Notes: a model not told the origin generated them from the sequence alone. A stretch of DNA of 28,327 nucleotides from an uncultured Microbacteriaceae bacterium (GCA_946481135.1 CAMLMQ010000016.1:1-28327); one strand, 5' to 3'; positions 1 through 8,739 are shown, numbered from the stretch's first letter. A program made the numbers and translations.

Positions 1-796
1 GGCAGCACTCGATGAGCACCTTCTCGGCGAACGGGTCGCCGACCTGCACGGCGGGGCGCTTCGTCGGGCCGCCCTCGGAGAAGGTGTCGGAGGCGAGGAT
101 CGACGCACCGCCGATGCCGTCGCCGCCCGTGCGCGCGCCGAACAGCACGACCTTGTTGCCCGCACCGCGCGCGTTCGCGAGGTGCAGGTCTTCGTGGCGG
201 AGCACGCCGACCGCGAGCGCGTTGACGAGGGGGTTCGCCTGGTACACCGGGTCGAACCAGGTCTCGCCGCCGATGTTCGGCAGACCCAGGCAGTTGCCGT
301 AGAACGAGATGCCCGAGACGACCCCGGGCAGCACCCGGGCGGTGTCGGGATGGTCGATCGCCCCGAACCGGAGCGCATCCATGACGGCGACGGGGCGCGC
401 GCCCATCGAGATGATGTCGCGCACGATGCCCCCGACCCCGGTCGCGGCGCCCTGGAACGGCTCGATGTACGACGGGTGGTTGTGGCTCTCGATCTTGAAG
501 GTGACCGCCCAGCCCTCGCCGATGTCGACGACGCCCGCGTTCTCGCCCATGCCCACCATGAGGTTCTTCCGCATGTCGTCCGAGACCTTCTGGCCGAACT
601 GCCGCAGGTGCACCTTGCTCGACTTGTAGGAGCAGTGCTCGCTCCACATGACCGAGTACATCGCGAGCTCGCCCGACGTGGGGCGGCGGCCGAGGATGTC
701 GCGGATCCTCTGGTACTCGTCCGGCTTGAGTCCGAGCGCCGCGTAGGGCTGCTCTCGCTCGGGAGTGGCGGCGGCGTTCGCGGTCGAGTCGATCAT
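1..796 (-). CDS. purL: Phosphoribosylformylglycinamidine synthase subunit PurL, N-terminal part (cut by window edge)
   Basis: PurL is the synthetase subunit of FGAM synthase. It turns FGAR into FGAM with ATP and ammonia passed from PurQ, held together by PurS; this is step four of de novo purine synthesis in the cytoplasm. About 265 codons are visible and the C-terminal half lies outside the window. The visible part has [11 protein letters not shown] near the start, [14 protein letters not shown], the ESHNHPS substrate/nucleotide segment near residue 103, and GGDGIGG further on, all typical of the small (bacterial, three-subunit) PurL. The ATG at 796 follows GAGG a few bases upstream. The gene starts 10 bases after the stop of a PadR regulator on the same strand, so the two are probably cotranscribed. 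Unusually, purQ and purS lie about 6-7 kb away rather than adjacent. Confidence 0.97.
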   Translation of the reverse strand, partial: MIDSTANAAATPEREQPYAALGLKPDEYQRIRDILGRRPTSGELAMYSVMWSEHCSYKSSKVHLRQFGQKVSDDMRKNLMVGMGENAGVVDIGEGWAVTFKIESHNHPSYIEPFQGAATGVGGIVRDIISMGARPVAVMDALRFGAIDHPDTARVLPGVVSGISFYGNCLGLPNIGGETWFDPVYQANPLVNALAVGVLRHEDLHLANARGAGNKVVLFGARTGGDGIGGASILASDTFSEGGPTKRPAVQVGDPFAEKVLIECC

Positions 797-806
797 CGCC
801 TCGATC

Positions 807-1352
807 CTAGTTTCCGGCGAGGCGGTCGAGTTCGGCGAGCGTCTCGTCGGCCCACGCCACGGCGGCGCGCGCCGTGTGCTCGCCCGCCGAGATCGTCATG
901 AGCCAGTACGGCCGGTGCTCGGCGTTCGCGTCGTCGCGTTCGGCCGCGTCCCGCTCGCGGGCGAGCTCGGCGAGCATCGCCACGGCGCGCTCGCGGGACT
1001 CGACGACGAGGGTGCGGCACGCCTCGACGCCCGTCACGCTGCCGAAGAACAGACGCAGCAGCATCCCGTTGCGCGGGGGCGTCGCGACGGGCGGCTCGCG
1101 CAGCAGCTCGACGAGCCGTGCGCGGCCCGCGGCGGAGAGTCGGTGGACCGAGGAGCCCGTGCGGTCGCCCGACTCGGTCTCGACGAGTCCGGCGGCACGC
1201 AGACGGGTGAGTGCGGGGTAGATCTGGCCGAAGCTCTCGCTCCAGAACGCCCGCACATGCGTCGTGAGCGCCTCACGGATGGCGTAGCCGGTTGCGGGGG
1301 CGATGCTCAGTGCGGCGAGCACGGCGAGGTCGGTCTGGGTGAGGCGGGCCAC
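807..1352 (-). CDS. PadR family transcriptional regulator upstream of purL
   Basis: 181 residues. The N-terminal winged helix (about residues 1-85) reads [20 protein letters not shown]..., then [18 protein letters not shown], the classic PadR recognition helix and wing. The C-terminal half is helical, as in the PadR subfamily with a Vir-like dimerisation domain. The GTG at 1352 was chosen because homologues start just before LTQTDLAVL, and a TATATT hexamer (complement of 1359-1364) ends 6 bases upstream, suggesting a leaderless mRNA. The open frame runs further upstream, but only as antisense to the divergent membrane gene. PadR proteins usually repress a neighbouring membrane or transport gene, so the divergent 127-residue membrane protein is the likeliest target; cotranscription with purL may be incidental. 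Family call is firm, target is inference. Confidence 0.9.
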   Translation of the reverse strand: MARLTQTDLAVLAALSIAPATGYAIREALTTHVRAFWSESFGQIYPALTRLRAAGLVETESGDRTGSSVHRLSAAGRARLVELLREPPVATPPRNGMLLRLFFGSVTGVEACRTLVVESRERAVAMLAELARERDAAERDDANAEHRPYWLMTISAGEHTARAAVAWADETLAELDRLAGN

Positions 1353-1384
1353 GTCCTCAATATATCTGGTAGAAACATCAGGTG
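1350..1384. promoter_or_regulatory. Divergent promoter between padR and membrane protein gene
   Basis: Only 29 bases separate the two GTG starts. An AT-rich core, AATATATC at 1359-1366, offers a -10 on each strand: TATATT toward padR and TATATC toward the membrane gene. A near-direct repeat, ATCTGGT (1364-1370) and ATCAGGT (1377-1383), is spaced 13 bases and could be the PadR operator. Promoter assignment is by pattern only. Confidence 0.45.
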
Positions 1385-1765
1385 ATCGTTTCCGGAGTCC
1401 TCGCGTCGGTGCTGTTCGCGGTGCTCGTCGCCTTCCAGCTCGCGCTCGCCGCAGGAGCGCCCTGGGGTCGCGCCGCGTACGGCGGAACCAATCCGGGGGT
1501 GCTGCCGCCGCGCCTGCGCCTCTCGAGTGCCGTCGCCGTGGTCGTGTGGACCGGGGTGGGCCTCGCGGTCGCACGCCGCGCCGGCATCCCGGTCTGGGCG
1601 CCCGTCCCCGACGCGTGGCTTCCCGTCGTCGCGTGGGTGGTGGTCGGGCTGCTCGTCGTCGGCACCGTGCTCAACGCGATCACCCGCAGCGTCGTCGAAC
1701 GGGCGATCTGGCTGCCGTTCTCGCTCGTGCTGCTCGTCGCGGTCGTCGTCGTCGCGCTCGGCTGA
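1382..1765 (+). CDS. Small four-helix membrane protein, unknown function
   Basis: 127 residues with four hydrophobic segments at about 3-22, 45-63, 78-97 and 107-126, and short charged loops between them. I do not recognise a named family. The GTG at 1382 has no clear Shine-Dalgarno sequence and lies close to a possible -10 at 1361-1366. It is transcribed divergently from the PadR regulator with only 29 bases between starts, which suggests PadR controls it. Its stop is two bases from that of the convergent DUF2254 gene. It could be a small transporter subunit or a stress-related membrane protein; the sequence does not decide. Confidence 0.75.
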   Translation: MIVSGVLASVLFAVLVAFQLALAAGAPWGRAAYGGTNPGVLPPRLRLSSAVAVVVWTGVGLAVARRAGIPVWAPVPDAWLPVVAWVVVGLLVVGTVLNAITRSVVERAIWLPFSLVLLVAVVVVALG

Positions 1766-1767
1766 GC

Positions 1768-3138
1768 TCAGATCCAGATCCCGGAGAGGGCCGCGCGTAC
1801 GGTCTCGGACAGTCTCGAGAAACGCTCGAGCTCCGTCGCGTCGTAGCCCGCCGTCGCGACCGTCCCCTCGAGGCGCTCCAGCTGGGCGGCGATCGCGGCA
1901 CGGTCGGCATCGCGTCGCGTGGCGTACGCGACGTCGCGAAGCAGACCGAAGAGACGAGCAGCCACCTCCGGGTCGCTCGCGCCATAGCGGCGTGCTTGGG
2001 CGACCCCCAGCTCCAGCAAGTCGGCGAAGTCGTGGCGCCGGACCGCGAGGCGGGGGACGCCGTCGTCGTCGCGCAGCACCGGGGGTTGCTCCGGCAGCCG
2101 GGCCAAGTCGGCGAGGACCGCGGAGATGTGGCCGAGCGCATGGACCGCCGTCGTCGGATCGTTGACGCCCGGTGAGACCGCCCGGGTGGCGATGTCGACG
2201 AGTTGCCGCAGCCCGAAGCCGACATCCTGTGCCGACGTGCGCTCGTAGCCCACCCCGAACGCGGCGAGGATGCGCGGGCCGAGGTCATCCGCCTCATCCG
2301 TTTCGGGATGCCGCAGGGGGTCGCGAGGCCACCAGAACGCGACCGGTGTGCCCTCGATCACGTTGGCGCCGACGGCACGCGCCTGTTCGATCACGACATC
2401 GTGCGCGCGCGCGACAGCGACGAGATCGTCGCGGTCGACATCGGTGACGAATCCCGACGACGTCGCCAGGATCGGGCGCGCGGTGTCGGGCCTCGTCATC
2501 GGCGGGGCTGCGGCCTCCGGATCGTCGACGGCGCCGCGGACGAGGTCGATCGTCGCCGTGGTCTCGCGGTGGACGTCGCGCATCACCGTCTCGAGGCGCA
2601 GCTGGCGCGCGAGGTGGGCGAGGAAGAGCACGAGCATGACGACGCTCGTCACGGTGAAGACGAAGGCGAGCGTGATCGCGAGGCGCGGGACGGTCGCGTC
2701 GCCGCCCTCGTCGGCGTCGCGGACCGTGCGCAGCACGGTGAGCGCGAAGGCGAACGTCGCGAGGAAGATCGCGAGGGTGCGGTGCACGACGCGGTCGCGG
2801 GCGAACATCCGCAGCACCCGCGGGGATGCCTGGCTGCTCGCCAGTTGCAGAGCGACCACCGTCAGCGAGAACGTGAGCGTCGTCGCCGACACGAGGGAAC
2901 CGGCGATCGCCGACAGCACCGCGCGTGCCGCGTCCGGGCCGCCCGAGAAGAGCACGGCGGCGAGCCATCCTGGAAGGTCGTCGTCGACGGCGGCATCGAG
3001 GAGCGGCACCGCGATGCCGAGCAGCACCGCCGCGGCGATCGCGGCGACCGGCGTCGGCCAGAGGCGCGCGGAGACGTTCTCGCGCAGGGTCGCGAGCCGC
3101 AGGCGCCCACGTCGACCCGCTCGCGTCGTCGCCGCCAT
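1768..3138 (-). CDS. DUF2254 family membrane protein
   Basis: 456 residues. The N-terminal half has four membrane segments (about residues 30-47, 75-100, 120-140 and 152-176). It carries the family-typical run SLVSATTLTFSLTVVALQLA followed by SSQASPRVL, where polar residues sit inside a hydrophobic segment. The C-terminal half (from about residue 190) is soluble and holds FGLRQLVDIATRAVSPGVND, another family hallmark. Biochemical function is not established; members are predicted inner-membrane proteins. The ATG at 3138 has no Shine-Dalgarno sequence, but a TACGCT hexamer ends 6 bases upstream, suggesting a leaderless mRNA. It is divergent from the mechanosensitive-channel gene, which also works at the membrane; whether the two are functionally linked is unknown. 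Confidence 0.92.
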   Translation of the reverse strand: MAATTRAGRRGRLRLATLRENVSARLWPTPVAAIAAAVLLGIAVPLLDAAVDDDLPGWLAAVLFSGGPDAARAVLSAIAGSLVSATTLTFSLTVVALQLASSQASPRVLRMFARDRVVHRTLAIFLATFAFALTVLRTVRDADEGGDATVPRLAITLAFVFTVTSVVMLVLFLAHLARQLRLETVMRDVHRETTATIDLVRGAVDDPEAAAPPMTRPDTARPILATSSGFVTDVDRDDLVAVARAHDVVIEQARAVGANVIEGTPVAFWWPRDPLRHPETDEADDLGPRILAAFGVGYERTSAQDVGFGLRQLVDIATRAVSPGVNDPTTAVHALGHISAVLADLARLPEQPPVLRDDDGVPRLAVRRHDFADLLELGVAQARRYGASDPEVAARLFGLLRDVAYATRRDADRAAIAAQLERLEGTVATAGYDATELERFSRLSETVRAALSGIWI

Positions 3139-3144
3139 CGGGCC

Positions 3145-3197
3145 AGCGTAGCCGCGCGGCCGTCGTCGGCCGAGCTAGCGTGGAGGCGGACCGGAGG
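3145..3197. promoter_or_regulatory. Divergent promoters for DUF2254 and mscS-like genes
   Basis: On the minus strand, TACGCT (complement of 3145-3150) lies 6 bases before the DUF2254 ATG. On the plus strand, TAGCGT at 3176-3181 would start a transcript that carries GGAGGG (about 3193-3198) as ribosome binding site before the GTG at 3209. No clear -35 boxes are visible. Confidence 0.4.
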
Positions 3198-3208
3198 GAG
3201 CCCCACCC

Positions 3209-4411
3209 GTGCCCGAACTCACCGACTGGACCCGATTCGCCGTGGCTGTCGGCGTCGCGCTCGTCATCGCCGTGGTCGTCGTCGCGCTCGTGGCGGTGCC
3301 GATCCGGCTGCTCGCACGACGGAAGGCGTGGGATCCGAAGCTGCTCGGCCGCATGCGACGACCGTTCCGGGTGCTCGTCGCGCTCGGTGCGCTCGCGATC
3401 GCCGTCACGACGGCCCTGCCCGCCGAGCTCGCCGACTGGCGCGGCGGCATCCTGCACGGTCTCGCGATCGCGATGATCGCGGCCGGCGCCTGGCTGCTCG
3501 CCGGCGTCGCGGGCGTGCTGTACGCGCGCGTCCTTACGCGCTATCGGATGGACGTCGCCGACAACCGCGTCGCGCGCCGCGTGCACACCCAGGTGAGCAT
3601 CCTGCGCCGCGTGACCTACGTGCTGATCGCGGTGCTCGCGCTCGGGGCGATCCTGCTCACCTTCCCCGAGGTGCAGGCGGTCGGTGCGAGCGTCCTCGCC
3701 TCCGCCGGCGTGCTGAGCGTCGTCGCGGGCATCGCGGCCCAGTCGACGCTCGCGAACGTGTTCGCGGGCCTCCAGCTCGCGTTCTCGGATGCCATCCGCG
3801 TCGACGACATCGTCATCGCCGAGGGGGAGTGGGGACGCATCGAGGAGATCACCCTCACCTACGTCGTCGTGCACATCTGGGACGACCGCCGGCTCGTGCT
3901 GCCCTCGACCTACTTCACGACGACGCCGTTCGAGAACTGGACCCGCCGCGGCAGCGAGATCATCGGCAGCGTCGAACTCGACCTCGACTGGAGCGTCAGT
4001 CCCGCCGAGATGCGGGCCCACCTCGCGGAGGTGCTCGACGCCGACCCGCTCTGGGATCGCCGCTCCTCGTCGCTGCAGATCACGGGCGCCACCGGCGGGT
4101 ACGTGCGGGTACGCATCGTCGTCACCGCGCAGAACGCGGGCGCCCTGTGGGATCTGCGCTGCAACGTGCGCGAGGCGATGGTCGAGTGGCTGCACGAGCA
4201 GCACCACGAGGCCCTCCCGCGCACCCGCGTGTCGATGATCGAGCAGCCCGCCCGTGCCCGGAAGCGCGCGAAACAGGAGCCGCACGAGGGCATGTTCAGC
4301 GGGTCGGCGGATGCCGAACGTCGGCAGCAGAGCTTCACGCAGTCGGTGCCGGTGCAACGCGCCGACGATCTCCGTCTCGAGGGGGAGTCGGGCGACGACG
4401 GCCGTCGATAA
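3209..4411 (+). CDS. Mechanosensitive ion channel family protein (MscS type)
   Basis: 400 residues. Hydrophobic segments at about 10-32, 52-71, 81-107 and 133-151 are followed by the pore-lining helix at about 158-180 (SAGVLSVVAGIAAQSTLANV) and the conserved start of the MscS beta domain, FSDAIRVDDIV (192-202) and then GRIEEITLTYVVVHIWDDRRLVLPS. MscS channels open under membrane tension and release solutes on hypo-osmotic shock. The C-terminal 80 residues are charged and probably disordered; they end with RADDLRLEGESGDDGRR. The GTG at 3209 follows a GGAGGG ribosome site. The stop codon TAA at 4409 is also the start of the TAACGT hexamer that may drive the next gene. Family is certain; gating properties cannot be read. 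Confidence 0.95.
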   Translation: MPELTDWTRFAVAVGVALVIAVVVVALVAVPIRLLARRKAWDPKLLGRMRRPFRVLVALGALAIAVTTALPAELADWRGGILHGLAIAMIAAGAWLLAGVAGVLYARVLTRYRMDVADNRVARRVHTQVSILRRVTYVLIAVLALGAILLTFPEVQAVGASVLASAGVLSVVAGIAAQSTLANVFAGLQLAFSDAIRVDDIVIAEGEWGRIEEITLTYVVVHIWDDRRLVLPSTYFTTTPFENWTRRGSEIIGSVELDLDWSVSPAEMRAHLAEVLDADPLWDRRSSSLQITGATGGYVRVRIVVTAQNAGALWDLRCNVREAMVEWLHEQHHEALPRTRVSMIEQPARARKRAKQEPHEGMFSGSADAERRQQSFTQSVPVQRADDLRLEGESGDDGRR

Positions 4412-4420
4412 CGTGGAGGC

Positions 4421-5341
4421 ATGACGCAGGGACAGACGCTCGTCTTCGAGGGGGTGACGAAGCGTTTCGGCTCCGTCACCGCCGTCGACGGCCTCGACTT
4501 CACCGTCCAACCCGGGCGGGTCACGGGATTCCTCGGACCCAACGGGGCCGGCAAGACGACGACGCTCCGGATGCTGCTCGGTCTCGTCGCGGCGACGAGC
4601 GGCACCGCCACGATCGGCGGCAAGCGCTACCGCGACCTCGACCGCCCGATGCAGACGGTCGGCGCATCGCTCGAGGCGGCGTTCCATCCGGGTCGCTCGG
4701 GTCGCGCCCACCTCGGCGTCGTCGCGACGGCCGCGGGCATCCCGGCGTCGCGCGTCGAGGCGGTGCTCGAGCAGACCGGCATGGCGCCCTACGCCGACCG
4801 TCGCGTCGGCGGCTACTCGCTCGGGATGCGCCAGCGGCTCGGTCTCGCGACCGCGCTGCTCGGCGACCCCGGCGTGCTCGTGCTCGACGAACCCATCAAC
4901 GGCCTCGACCCCGAGGGCATCCGCTGGATCCGCTCGTTCCTGCAGGCGCTCGCCGCCGAGGGGCGCACGATCCTCGTCTCGTCGCACCTGCTCAGCGAGG
5001 TGCGGCAGACGGTCGACGACGTCGTCGTGATCGCGGGCGGCCGGCTGCGCTTCGTCGGCCCGCTGTCGGGCCTCGAAGGGACCGGCGGCACCGTGACGTC
5101 CGTCGTCGACGCCCCCGACCGCGCGGCTCTCGCCGCCGCGCTCACGGCGGCCGGGCAGACACCGCGGCCCACGCCCGAGGGCCTCGTCGTCGAGTTGCCA
5201 CCCGCCGAGGTCGGGCGTCTCGCACTCGCCGCGGGCGTCCCGCTCAGCGCGCTCGCCGCCTCGGGCGCCGGTTTCGAGGACGAGTTCCTCGCGCTCGTCG
5301 CCGATCCGGAGCGCGGCGCGGAAGGGGGGCGGTCGCGATGA
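4421..5341 (+). CDS. ABC transporter ATP-binding protein (ABC-2 type exporter)
   Basis: 306 residues. Walker A GPNGAGKTT is at 39-47, the signature YSLGM at 132-136, Walker B VLVLDE at 152-157 (with PINGLDPEG, the D-loop) and the switch histidine in SSHL near 189. The signature serine and glycine are present but the usual GGQ is reduced to GMRQR, as is normal in drug/antibiotic ABC-2 exporters. About 100 extra residues follow the ATPase core, as in DrrA-like proteins. It powers export by the membrane subunit encoded next, with which it overlaps by four bases (ATGA). TAACGT at 4409-4414 and GGAGGC at 4415-4420 precede the ATG. The substrate is not readable; lantibiotic, daunorubicin or lipid exporters look similar. 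Confidence 0.95.
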   Translation: MTQGQTLVFEGVTKRFGSVTAVDGLDFTVQPGRVTGFLGPNGAGKTTTLRMLLGLVAATSGTATIGGKRYRDLDRPMQTVGASLEAAFHPGRSGRAHLGVVATAAGIPASRVEAVLEQTGMAPYADRRVGGYSLGMRQRLGLATALLGDPGVLVLDEPINGLDPEGIRWIRSFLQALAAEGRTILVSSHLLSEVRQTVDDVVVIAGGRLRFVGPLSGLEGTGGTVTSVVDAPDRAALAAALTAAGQTPRPTPEGLVVELPPAEVGRLALAAGVPLSALAASGAGFEDEFLALVADPERGAEGGRSR

Positions 5342-6150
5342 CCGCGTTCGTGCGTGCGGTGGCCTCCGAGCTCCGCAAGGTCGTCACCACCCGCTTGTGG
5401 TGGGTGCTCGGTCTCATCCTGTTCGGCTACGTCGCCCTGGCCGCTGTGGGCATCGGCCTGCTCCTGAGCCTCGCGCCCGAGGAGGCGGGTGCCGCCCTCC
5501 CCGAAGGCTTCCTCGCGCCGCTCGTCTACAGCATGACGACGGCCACGGGCTTCGTCTTCCCGGTCATCTTCGGGGCCATGTCGATCACCAACGAGGTGCG
5601 TCACCGCACCCTCGCGACCGCGTTCCTCGCGACGCCGCACCGCGCCGTCGTCCTCGCGGCGAAGGCGGTCGTGGCGCTCGTCGTCGGGGCGCTCTACGGC
5701 GTCGTGGGCCTCGCGGGGTCGTTGGGCCTCGGCGCCGCATCGCTCGCCGCGGTGGGGCAGCAGACGCTGCTCGACGACGGCGACACCTGGCTTCTGGTCG
5801 GCCGGATCGTGCTCGCCATGGCGGTGTGGGGCCTCGTCGGCGTGGGTGTCGGTGTGCTCATCCCGAGCCAGGTCGGCTCGATCGTCGCGATCCTCGCCTT
5901 CACGCAGTTCGTCGAGCCCATCCTGCGCACCGCCGCGGCCTTCGCCGACTGGCTCGCCGAGGTGGGACGCTTCCTCCCGGGCGCTGCGGGCGACGCGCTC
6001 GTCGGCGCGAGCTTCTTCAGCGTGATCGCGGGCGCCGGAGCCGGTCCCGCTCCGCTGGAGTGGTGGCAGGGCGGACTCGTGCTCGCGGCGTACGCCGTCG
6101 TCTTCGGGGCGATCGGCGCGGCGACGACCTGGCGGCGCGACCTCACCTGA
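5338..6150 (+). CDS. ABC-2 type transporter permease
   Basis: 270 residues with about six membrane segments (roughly 20-42, 65-85, 105-130, 150-180, 184-200 and 243-263). The start ELRKVVTTRLWWVLGLI and the conserved MSITNEVRHRTLATAFLATPHR are typical of ABC-2 permeases that partner DrrA/BcrA-type ATPases. The ATG at 5338 overlaps the TGA of the ATPase gene, so the two subunits are translationally coupled. It probably forms a dimeric membrane channel for an unidentified hydrophobic substrate. The C terminus ends in the positive tail TWRRDLT on the cytoplasmic side. Confidence 0.93.
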   Translation: MTAFVRAVASELRKVVTTRLWWVLGLILFGYVALAAVGIGLLLSLAPEEAGAALPEGFLAPLVYSMTTATGFVFPVIFGAMSITNEVRHRTLATAFLATPHRAVVLAAKAVVALVVGALYGVVGLAGSLGLGAASLAAVGQQTLLDDGDTWLLVGRIVLAMAVWGLVGVGVGVLIPSQVGSIVAILAFTQFVEPILRTAAAFADWLAEVGRFLPGAAGDALVGASFFSVIAGAGAGPAPLEWWQGGLVLAAYAVVFGAIGAATTWRRDLT

Positions 6151-6172
6151 CGCGGATGTCGGCATCCTCGGC

Positions 6173-6178
6173 TACCGT
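6173..6178 (+). promoter_or_regulatory. -10 hexamer of DUF1801 gene (leaderless)
   Basis: TACCGT lies 7 bases before the ATG at 6186 and no Shine-Dalgarno sequence is visible, so transcription would begin at or next to the start codon. Confidence 0.45.
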
Positions 6179-6185
6179 GACGCCC

Positions 6186-6590
6186 ATGGCGATCGCGACC
6201 CGGCCGACGGATGCCGACGTCACCGCGTTCCTCGACGCGGTGCCCGACGCGCGGCGCCGGGCGGAGGGTCACGCCGTGCGGGAGCTCATGCACCGCGTGA
6301 CCGGGCAGCCCGCCGTCATGTGGGGTCCGTCGATGGTGGGGTTCGGCTCGGCGCCGTACACGAACACGACCGGCACGAACGAGTGGTTCGTCGTGGGGTT
6401 CTCGCCGCGCAAGGCGGCTCTGACGATCTACGGGGTCTACGACGACTACGGTCCCGCCGACCCGCTGTTCGAACGGCTCGGTCCGCACACGACCGGACGA
6501 GGATGCCTGTACCTGAAGCGGCTCGACGCGGTCGACGGCGCGGTGCTGGAAGACCTCGTGCGCGGCGCGTGGGAGCGCTCGAGCGGCTAG
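6186..6590 (+). CDS. DUF1801 domain-containing protein
   Basis: 134 residues, a small soluble protein of the DUF1801/YdhG-like fold. Seen features are the start PTDADVTAFLDAVPDARRR, then WGPSMVGFG, then WFVVGFSPRKAALTIY, and GCLYLKRLDAVD near the C terminus, all in the family order. Family members resemble the iron-chaperone-like frataxin fold, but most have no proven role. It stands alone, 35 bases after the ABC permease, with its own TACCGT hexamer, and converges on the DUF3817 gene with a 3-base gap. Function remains unknown. Confidence 0.88.
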   Translation: MAIATRPTDADVTAFLDAVPDARRRAEGHAVRELMHRVTGQPAVMWGPSMVGFGSAPYTNTTGTNEWFVVGFSPRKAALTIYGVYDDYGPADPLFERLGPHTTGRGCLYLKRLDAVDGAVLEDLVRGAWERSSG

Positions 6591-6593
6591 GGG

Positions 6594-7046
6594 TCAGCGC
6601 CCCCCGGGCGGCCCGACGATCAGGAGCACCGTGAAGATCGCGACCACGGCGACCGCGGCGACGACGATCAGCACGACCGGGCGGAGCACGAACCACCGCA
6701 CGAGGGCGTCGAGCGGCGAGCGGTCACCCGAGGGATCGGGAGCCACCCGCCAGTCGCCGTCGAGCCGGCCGCGGCGCGACAGTCCGAGCTCGACCGGGAT
6801 GGTCGCGTAGGGCACGATCGCGGCGACGACCGCGAGCACGACGAGCCCCGGCGACCAGCGGCGATCGATGCCGACGAGCAGCGCGGTCGCGGCGTAGGTG
6901 AGGAACACGAAGCCGTGGATGCCGCCGCCGATCGTCACCCCGAGTGCCCAGCCCGTCGTCGCGCGCAGCACGAGCCCCGTGATCAGGAGCGTCCAGGTGA
7001 TCGCCTCGGCGATCGCGACGACCCGGAAGAGCCGTCCGGGCGTCAT
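6594..7046 (-). CDS. DUF3817 domain membrane protein coupled to purQ
   Basis: 150 residues. The DUF3817 core (residues 1-90) begins [22 protein letters not shown] and has three membrane segments (about 8-27, 36-58, 63-84); [18 protein letters not shown] is the typical central segment. A further hydrophobic helix lies at 122-143 after a basic linker. Function is unknown; actinobacterial members are common. The ATG at 7046 overlaps the purQ stop (ATGA), so it is the third gene of a purS-purQ-DUF3817 operon. It could be an orphan passenger or a membrane partner of the purine cluster; nothing in the sequence shows an enzyme motif. Confidence 0.88.
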   Translation of the reverse strand: MTPGRLFRVVAIAEAITWTLLITGLVLRATTGWALGVTIGGGIHGFVFLTYAATALLVGIDRRWSPGLVVLAVVAAIVPYATIPVELGLSRRGRLDGDWRVAPDPSGDRSPLDALVRWFVLRPVVLIVVAAVAVVAIFTVLLIVGPPGGR

Positions 7047-7741
7047 GCCCGCGCGAGTGCGTGCCGCAGCACGCTCGTGAAGAACGTGAGCCCGTCGACG
7101 CCGGAGCGCATCGCGGCCGGGGTGTCCGGGCCGAACCCGGGCTCGACTGCGTGCTCGGGGTGCGGCATGAGGCCGACGACGTTGCCCGCGGCGTTCGTGA
7201 GCCCGGCGATGTCGTCGAGCGACCCGTTGGGGTTGAGTCCGGTGTAGCGGAAGGCGACGAGACCCTCGCCGTCGAGTCGCTTGAGCGTCTCGTCGTCGGC
7301 GATGAAGCCGCCCTCGCCGTTCTTCAACGGGATCGTGATCTCCTGACCCTGCTCGAACCCGTTGGTCCACGCCGTCGACGCGTTCTCGACGCGCAGGCCC
7401 TGGTCGCGACAGACGAAGTCGCCGTGGTCGTTGCGGATGAGACCCCCGGGCAGCAGGTGCGCCTCGACGAGGATCTGGAAGCCGTTGCAGATGCCGAGCA
7501 CCGGCATGCCGGCGTTCGCGGCGTCGACGACTTCGCTCATGATCGGCGATCGCGCCGCGATCGCGCCGCACCGGAGGTAGTCGCCGTACGAGAAGCCGCC
7601 CGGCAGCACGATCGCGTCGACGCCGTGCAGGTCGTGGTCGCCGTGCCAGAGGGCGACGGGCTCGGCGCCCGCGATGCGCACCGCGCGCTGCGCGTCGCGG
7701 TCGTCGAGCGAGCCCGGGAAGGTGACGACGCCGATGCGCAT
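7043..7741 (-). CDS. purQ: Phosphoribosylformylglycinamidine synthase subunit PurQ (glutaminase)
   Basis: 232 residues, the usual length. This class I glutamine amidotransferase frees ammonia from glutamine for PurL in FGAM synthesis. The catalytic triad is visible: nucleophile Cys85 in VLGICNGFQ, and His194 and Glu196 in MPHPEHA. The N terminus [19 protein letters not shown] and [18 protein letters not shown] are characteristic of PurQ. The ATG at 7741 shares one base with the TGA of purS (TGATG), and its own stop overlaps the DUF3817 start, so translation of all three is coupled. purL, normally next door, is about 6 kb away. Confidence 0.98.
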   Translation of the reverse strand: MRIGVVTFPGSLDDRDAQRAVRIAGAEPVALWHGDHDLHGVDAIVLPGGFSYGDYLRCGAIAARSPIMSEVVDAANAGMPVLGICNGFQILVEAHLLPGGLIRNDHGDFVCRDQGLRVENASTAWTNGFEQGQEITIPLKNGEGGFIADDETLKRLDGEGLVAFRYTGLNPNGSLDDIAGLTNAAGNVVGLMPHPEHAVEPGFGPDTPAAMRSGVDGLTFFTSVLRHALARA

Positions 7742-8001
7742 CAGGCGGGGGTGCTCTCGAGCACGGAGATCTTGACGACGTCCTCGATGACGGCGTTGCT
7801 CAGCAGGTCGTCGGCGAGCTTCTGCGCCTGGGCGAGCACGGCATCCGTCACCTCGCCCTCGACGGTGAGCTCGAAGCGCTTGCCGATGCGCACGTCGGTG
7901 AACGGGCTGTTCCCCTCGCGGCGGAGGGCCCCCGCGACGGCCTTGCCGGCGGGGTCGAGCAGCTCCGCCTTGGGCATGACCTCGACGACGATCGTGGGCA
8001 C
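7741..8001 (-). CDS. purS: Phosphoribosylformylglycinamidine synthase subunit PurS
   Basis: 86 residues. PurS is the small structural subunit that bridges PurL and PurQ. The sequence has the expected [17 protein letters not shown] opening, RIGKRFEL in the middle, and [15 protein letters not shown] near the end. The GTG at 8001 is preceded by AAGGAGAG at good spacing, and a TAGACT hexamer (complement of about 8039-8044) could be the -10 of a short-leader transcript. It is the first gene of the purS-purQ-DUF3817 operon. Confidence 0.97.
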   Translation of the reverse strand: MPTIVVEVMPKAELLDPAGKAVAGALRREGNSPFTDVRIGKRFELTVEGEVTDAVLAQAQKLADDLLSNAVIEDVVKISVLESTPA

Positions 8002-8040
8002 GGCTCTCCTTGCGAAGGGGACGGGACGACTGGTGCCAGT

Positions 8041-8739
8041 CTAGGCGTCCGGGTCGCGACCCGGCTCGCCGGGGGTCGGCTCGCCGAGGGCGGAGGCGAT
8101 GCCCGCGGCCAGACGCGCGTAGCCGTGCTCGTCGGGGTGGAACCCGTCGGAGGCGACCGTCAGCCCGTCGAAGCCGGGCGCGACGACCGCGCCCCGCGAG
8201 ACGGCCACGCGCCGCGCGACGCGACGCAGCCCCGCCGCCGAGGAGGCGAGAGCCGAGCGCAGCGGACGCGGCAGCACCGCGAATCGGCCGAACTCGGGCG
8301 GGGCGACGACGACGAGCCGCGCCTCGGGACTCGCGGCGCCCAACCGATCGAGCAGATGGTGGAGGTCGCGGGCGAACGCGCGGGGCGAGCGCAGGCCCAT
8401 CGCGTCGTTCCAGCCGACGACGAGCACCGCGACATCCGCCGGGCCGCCCGCCGCCTCGTCGATGTGGGCGCGCAGCACATCCGCCGCGGTGGCGCCGTTC
8501 GCACCGACGACCCGCCACCGTGCGCCGAGCCGTCGGCCGAGTTCGCCCGGCAGCGCGGCCGCGGGCGACGACGCTCCCGTGCCGACCGCCGTCGAGTCGC
8601 CCACGACGACGAGTCGCAACCCGCCCGATCCCCCGACCCGGTCGCCCGCGGGTTCGGGCAGCAGGGGCGTCGACGCGCGGAGGCGACGCGCTTGGGCGAG
8701 CACGATCGGAGCGAGCACGACCGCGAGGGCGCGGCTCAC
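8041..8739 (-). CDS. SGNH/GDSL-type serine hydrolase
   Basis: 232 residues. SGNH blocks are in order: VVVGDST with Ser49 (block I), GANG near 79-82 (block II glycine), VVGWND with Asn111 (block III), and SDGFHP with Asp198 and His201 (block V). This is a single-domain esterase/lipase, probably acting on an ester or acetyl group. Residues 1-20 form a weakly hydrophobic helix with AQARRL that could be a membrane anchor. Its GTG overlaps the TGA of the beta-lactamase-like gene (GTGA, 8736-8739), so the two hydrolases are made together; both could act on envelope or ester substrates. The substrate is unknown. Confidence 0.92.
   Translation of the reverse strand: MSRALAVVLAPIVLAQARRLRASTPLLPEPAGDRVGGSGGLRLVVVGDSTAVGTGASSPAAALPGELGRRLGARWRVVGANGATAADVLRAHIDEAAGGPADVAVLVVGWNDAMGLRSPRAFARDLHHLLDRLGAASPEARLVVVAPPEFGRFAVLPRPLRSALASSAAGLRRVARRVAVSRGAVVAPGFDGLTVASDGFHPDEHGYARLAAGIASALGEPTPGEPGRDPDA

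Noticed and set aside
2294..4987. Minus-strand open frame of about 897 codons
   Set aside because: It overlaps well-supported MscS, ATPase and DUF2254 genes; the product is low complexity and rich in Arg, Asp, Glu and His, as expected from antisense of high-GC codons.
2203..6150. Very long plus-strand open frame of about 1315 codons
   Set aside because: Only its last 270 codons are a real gene (the ABC permease). The rest is antisense to DUF2254 and out of frame with the MscS and ATPase genes, with Arg/Ala-rich low-complexity translation typical of GC-rich DNA.
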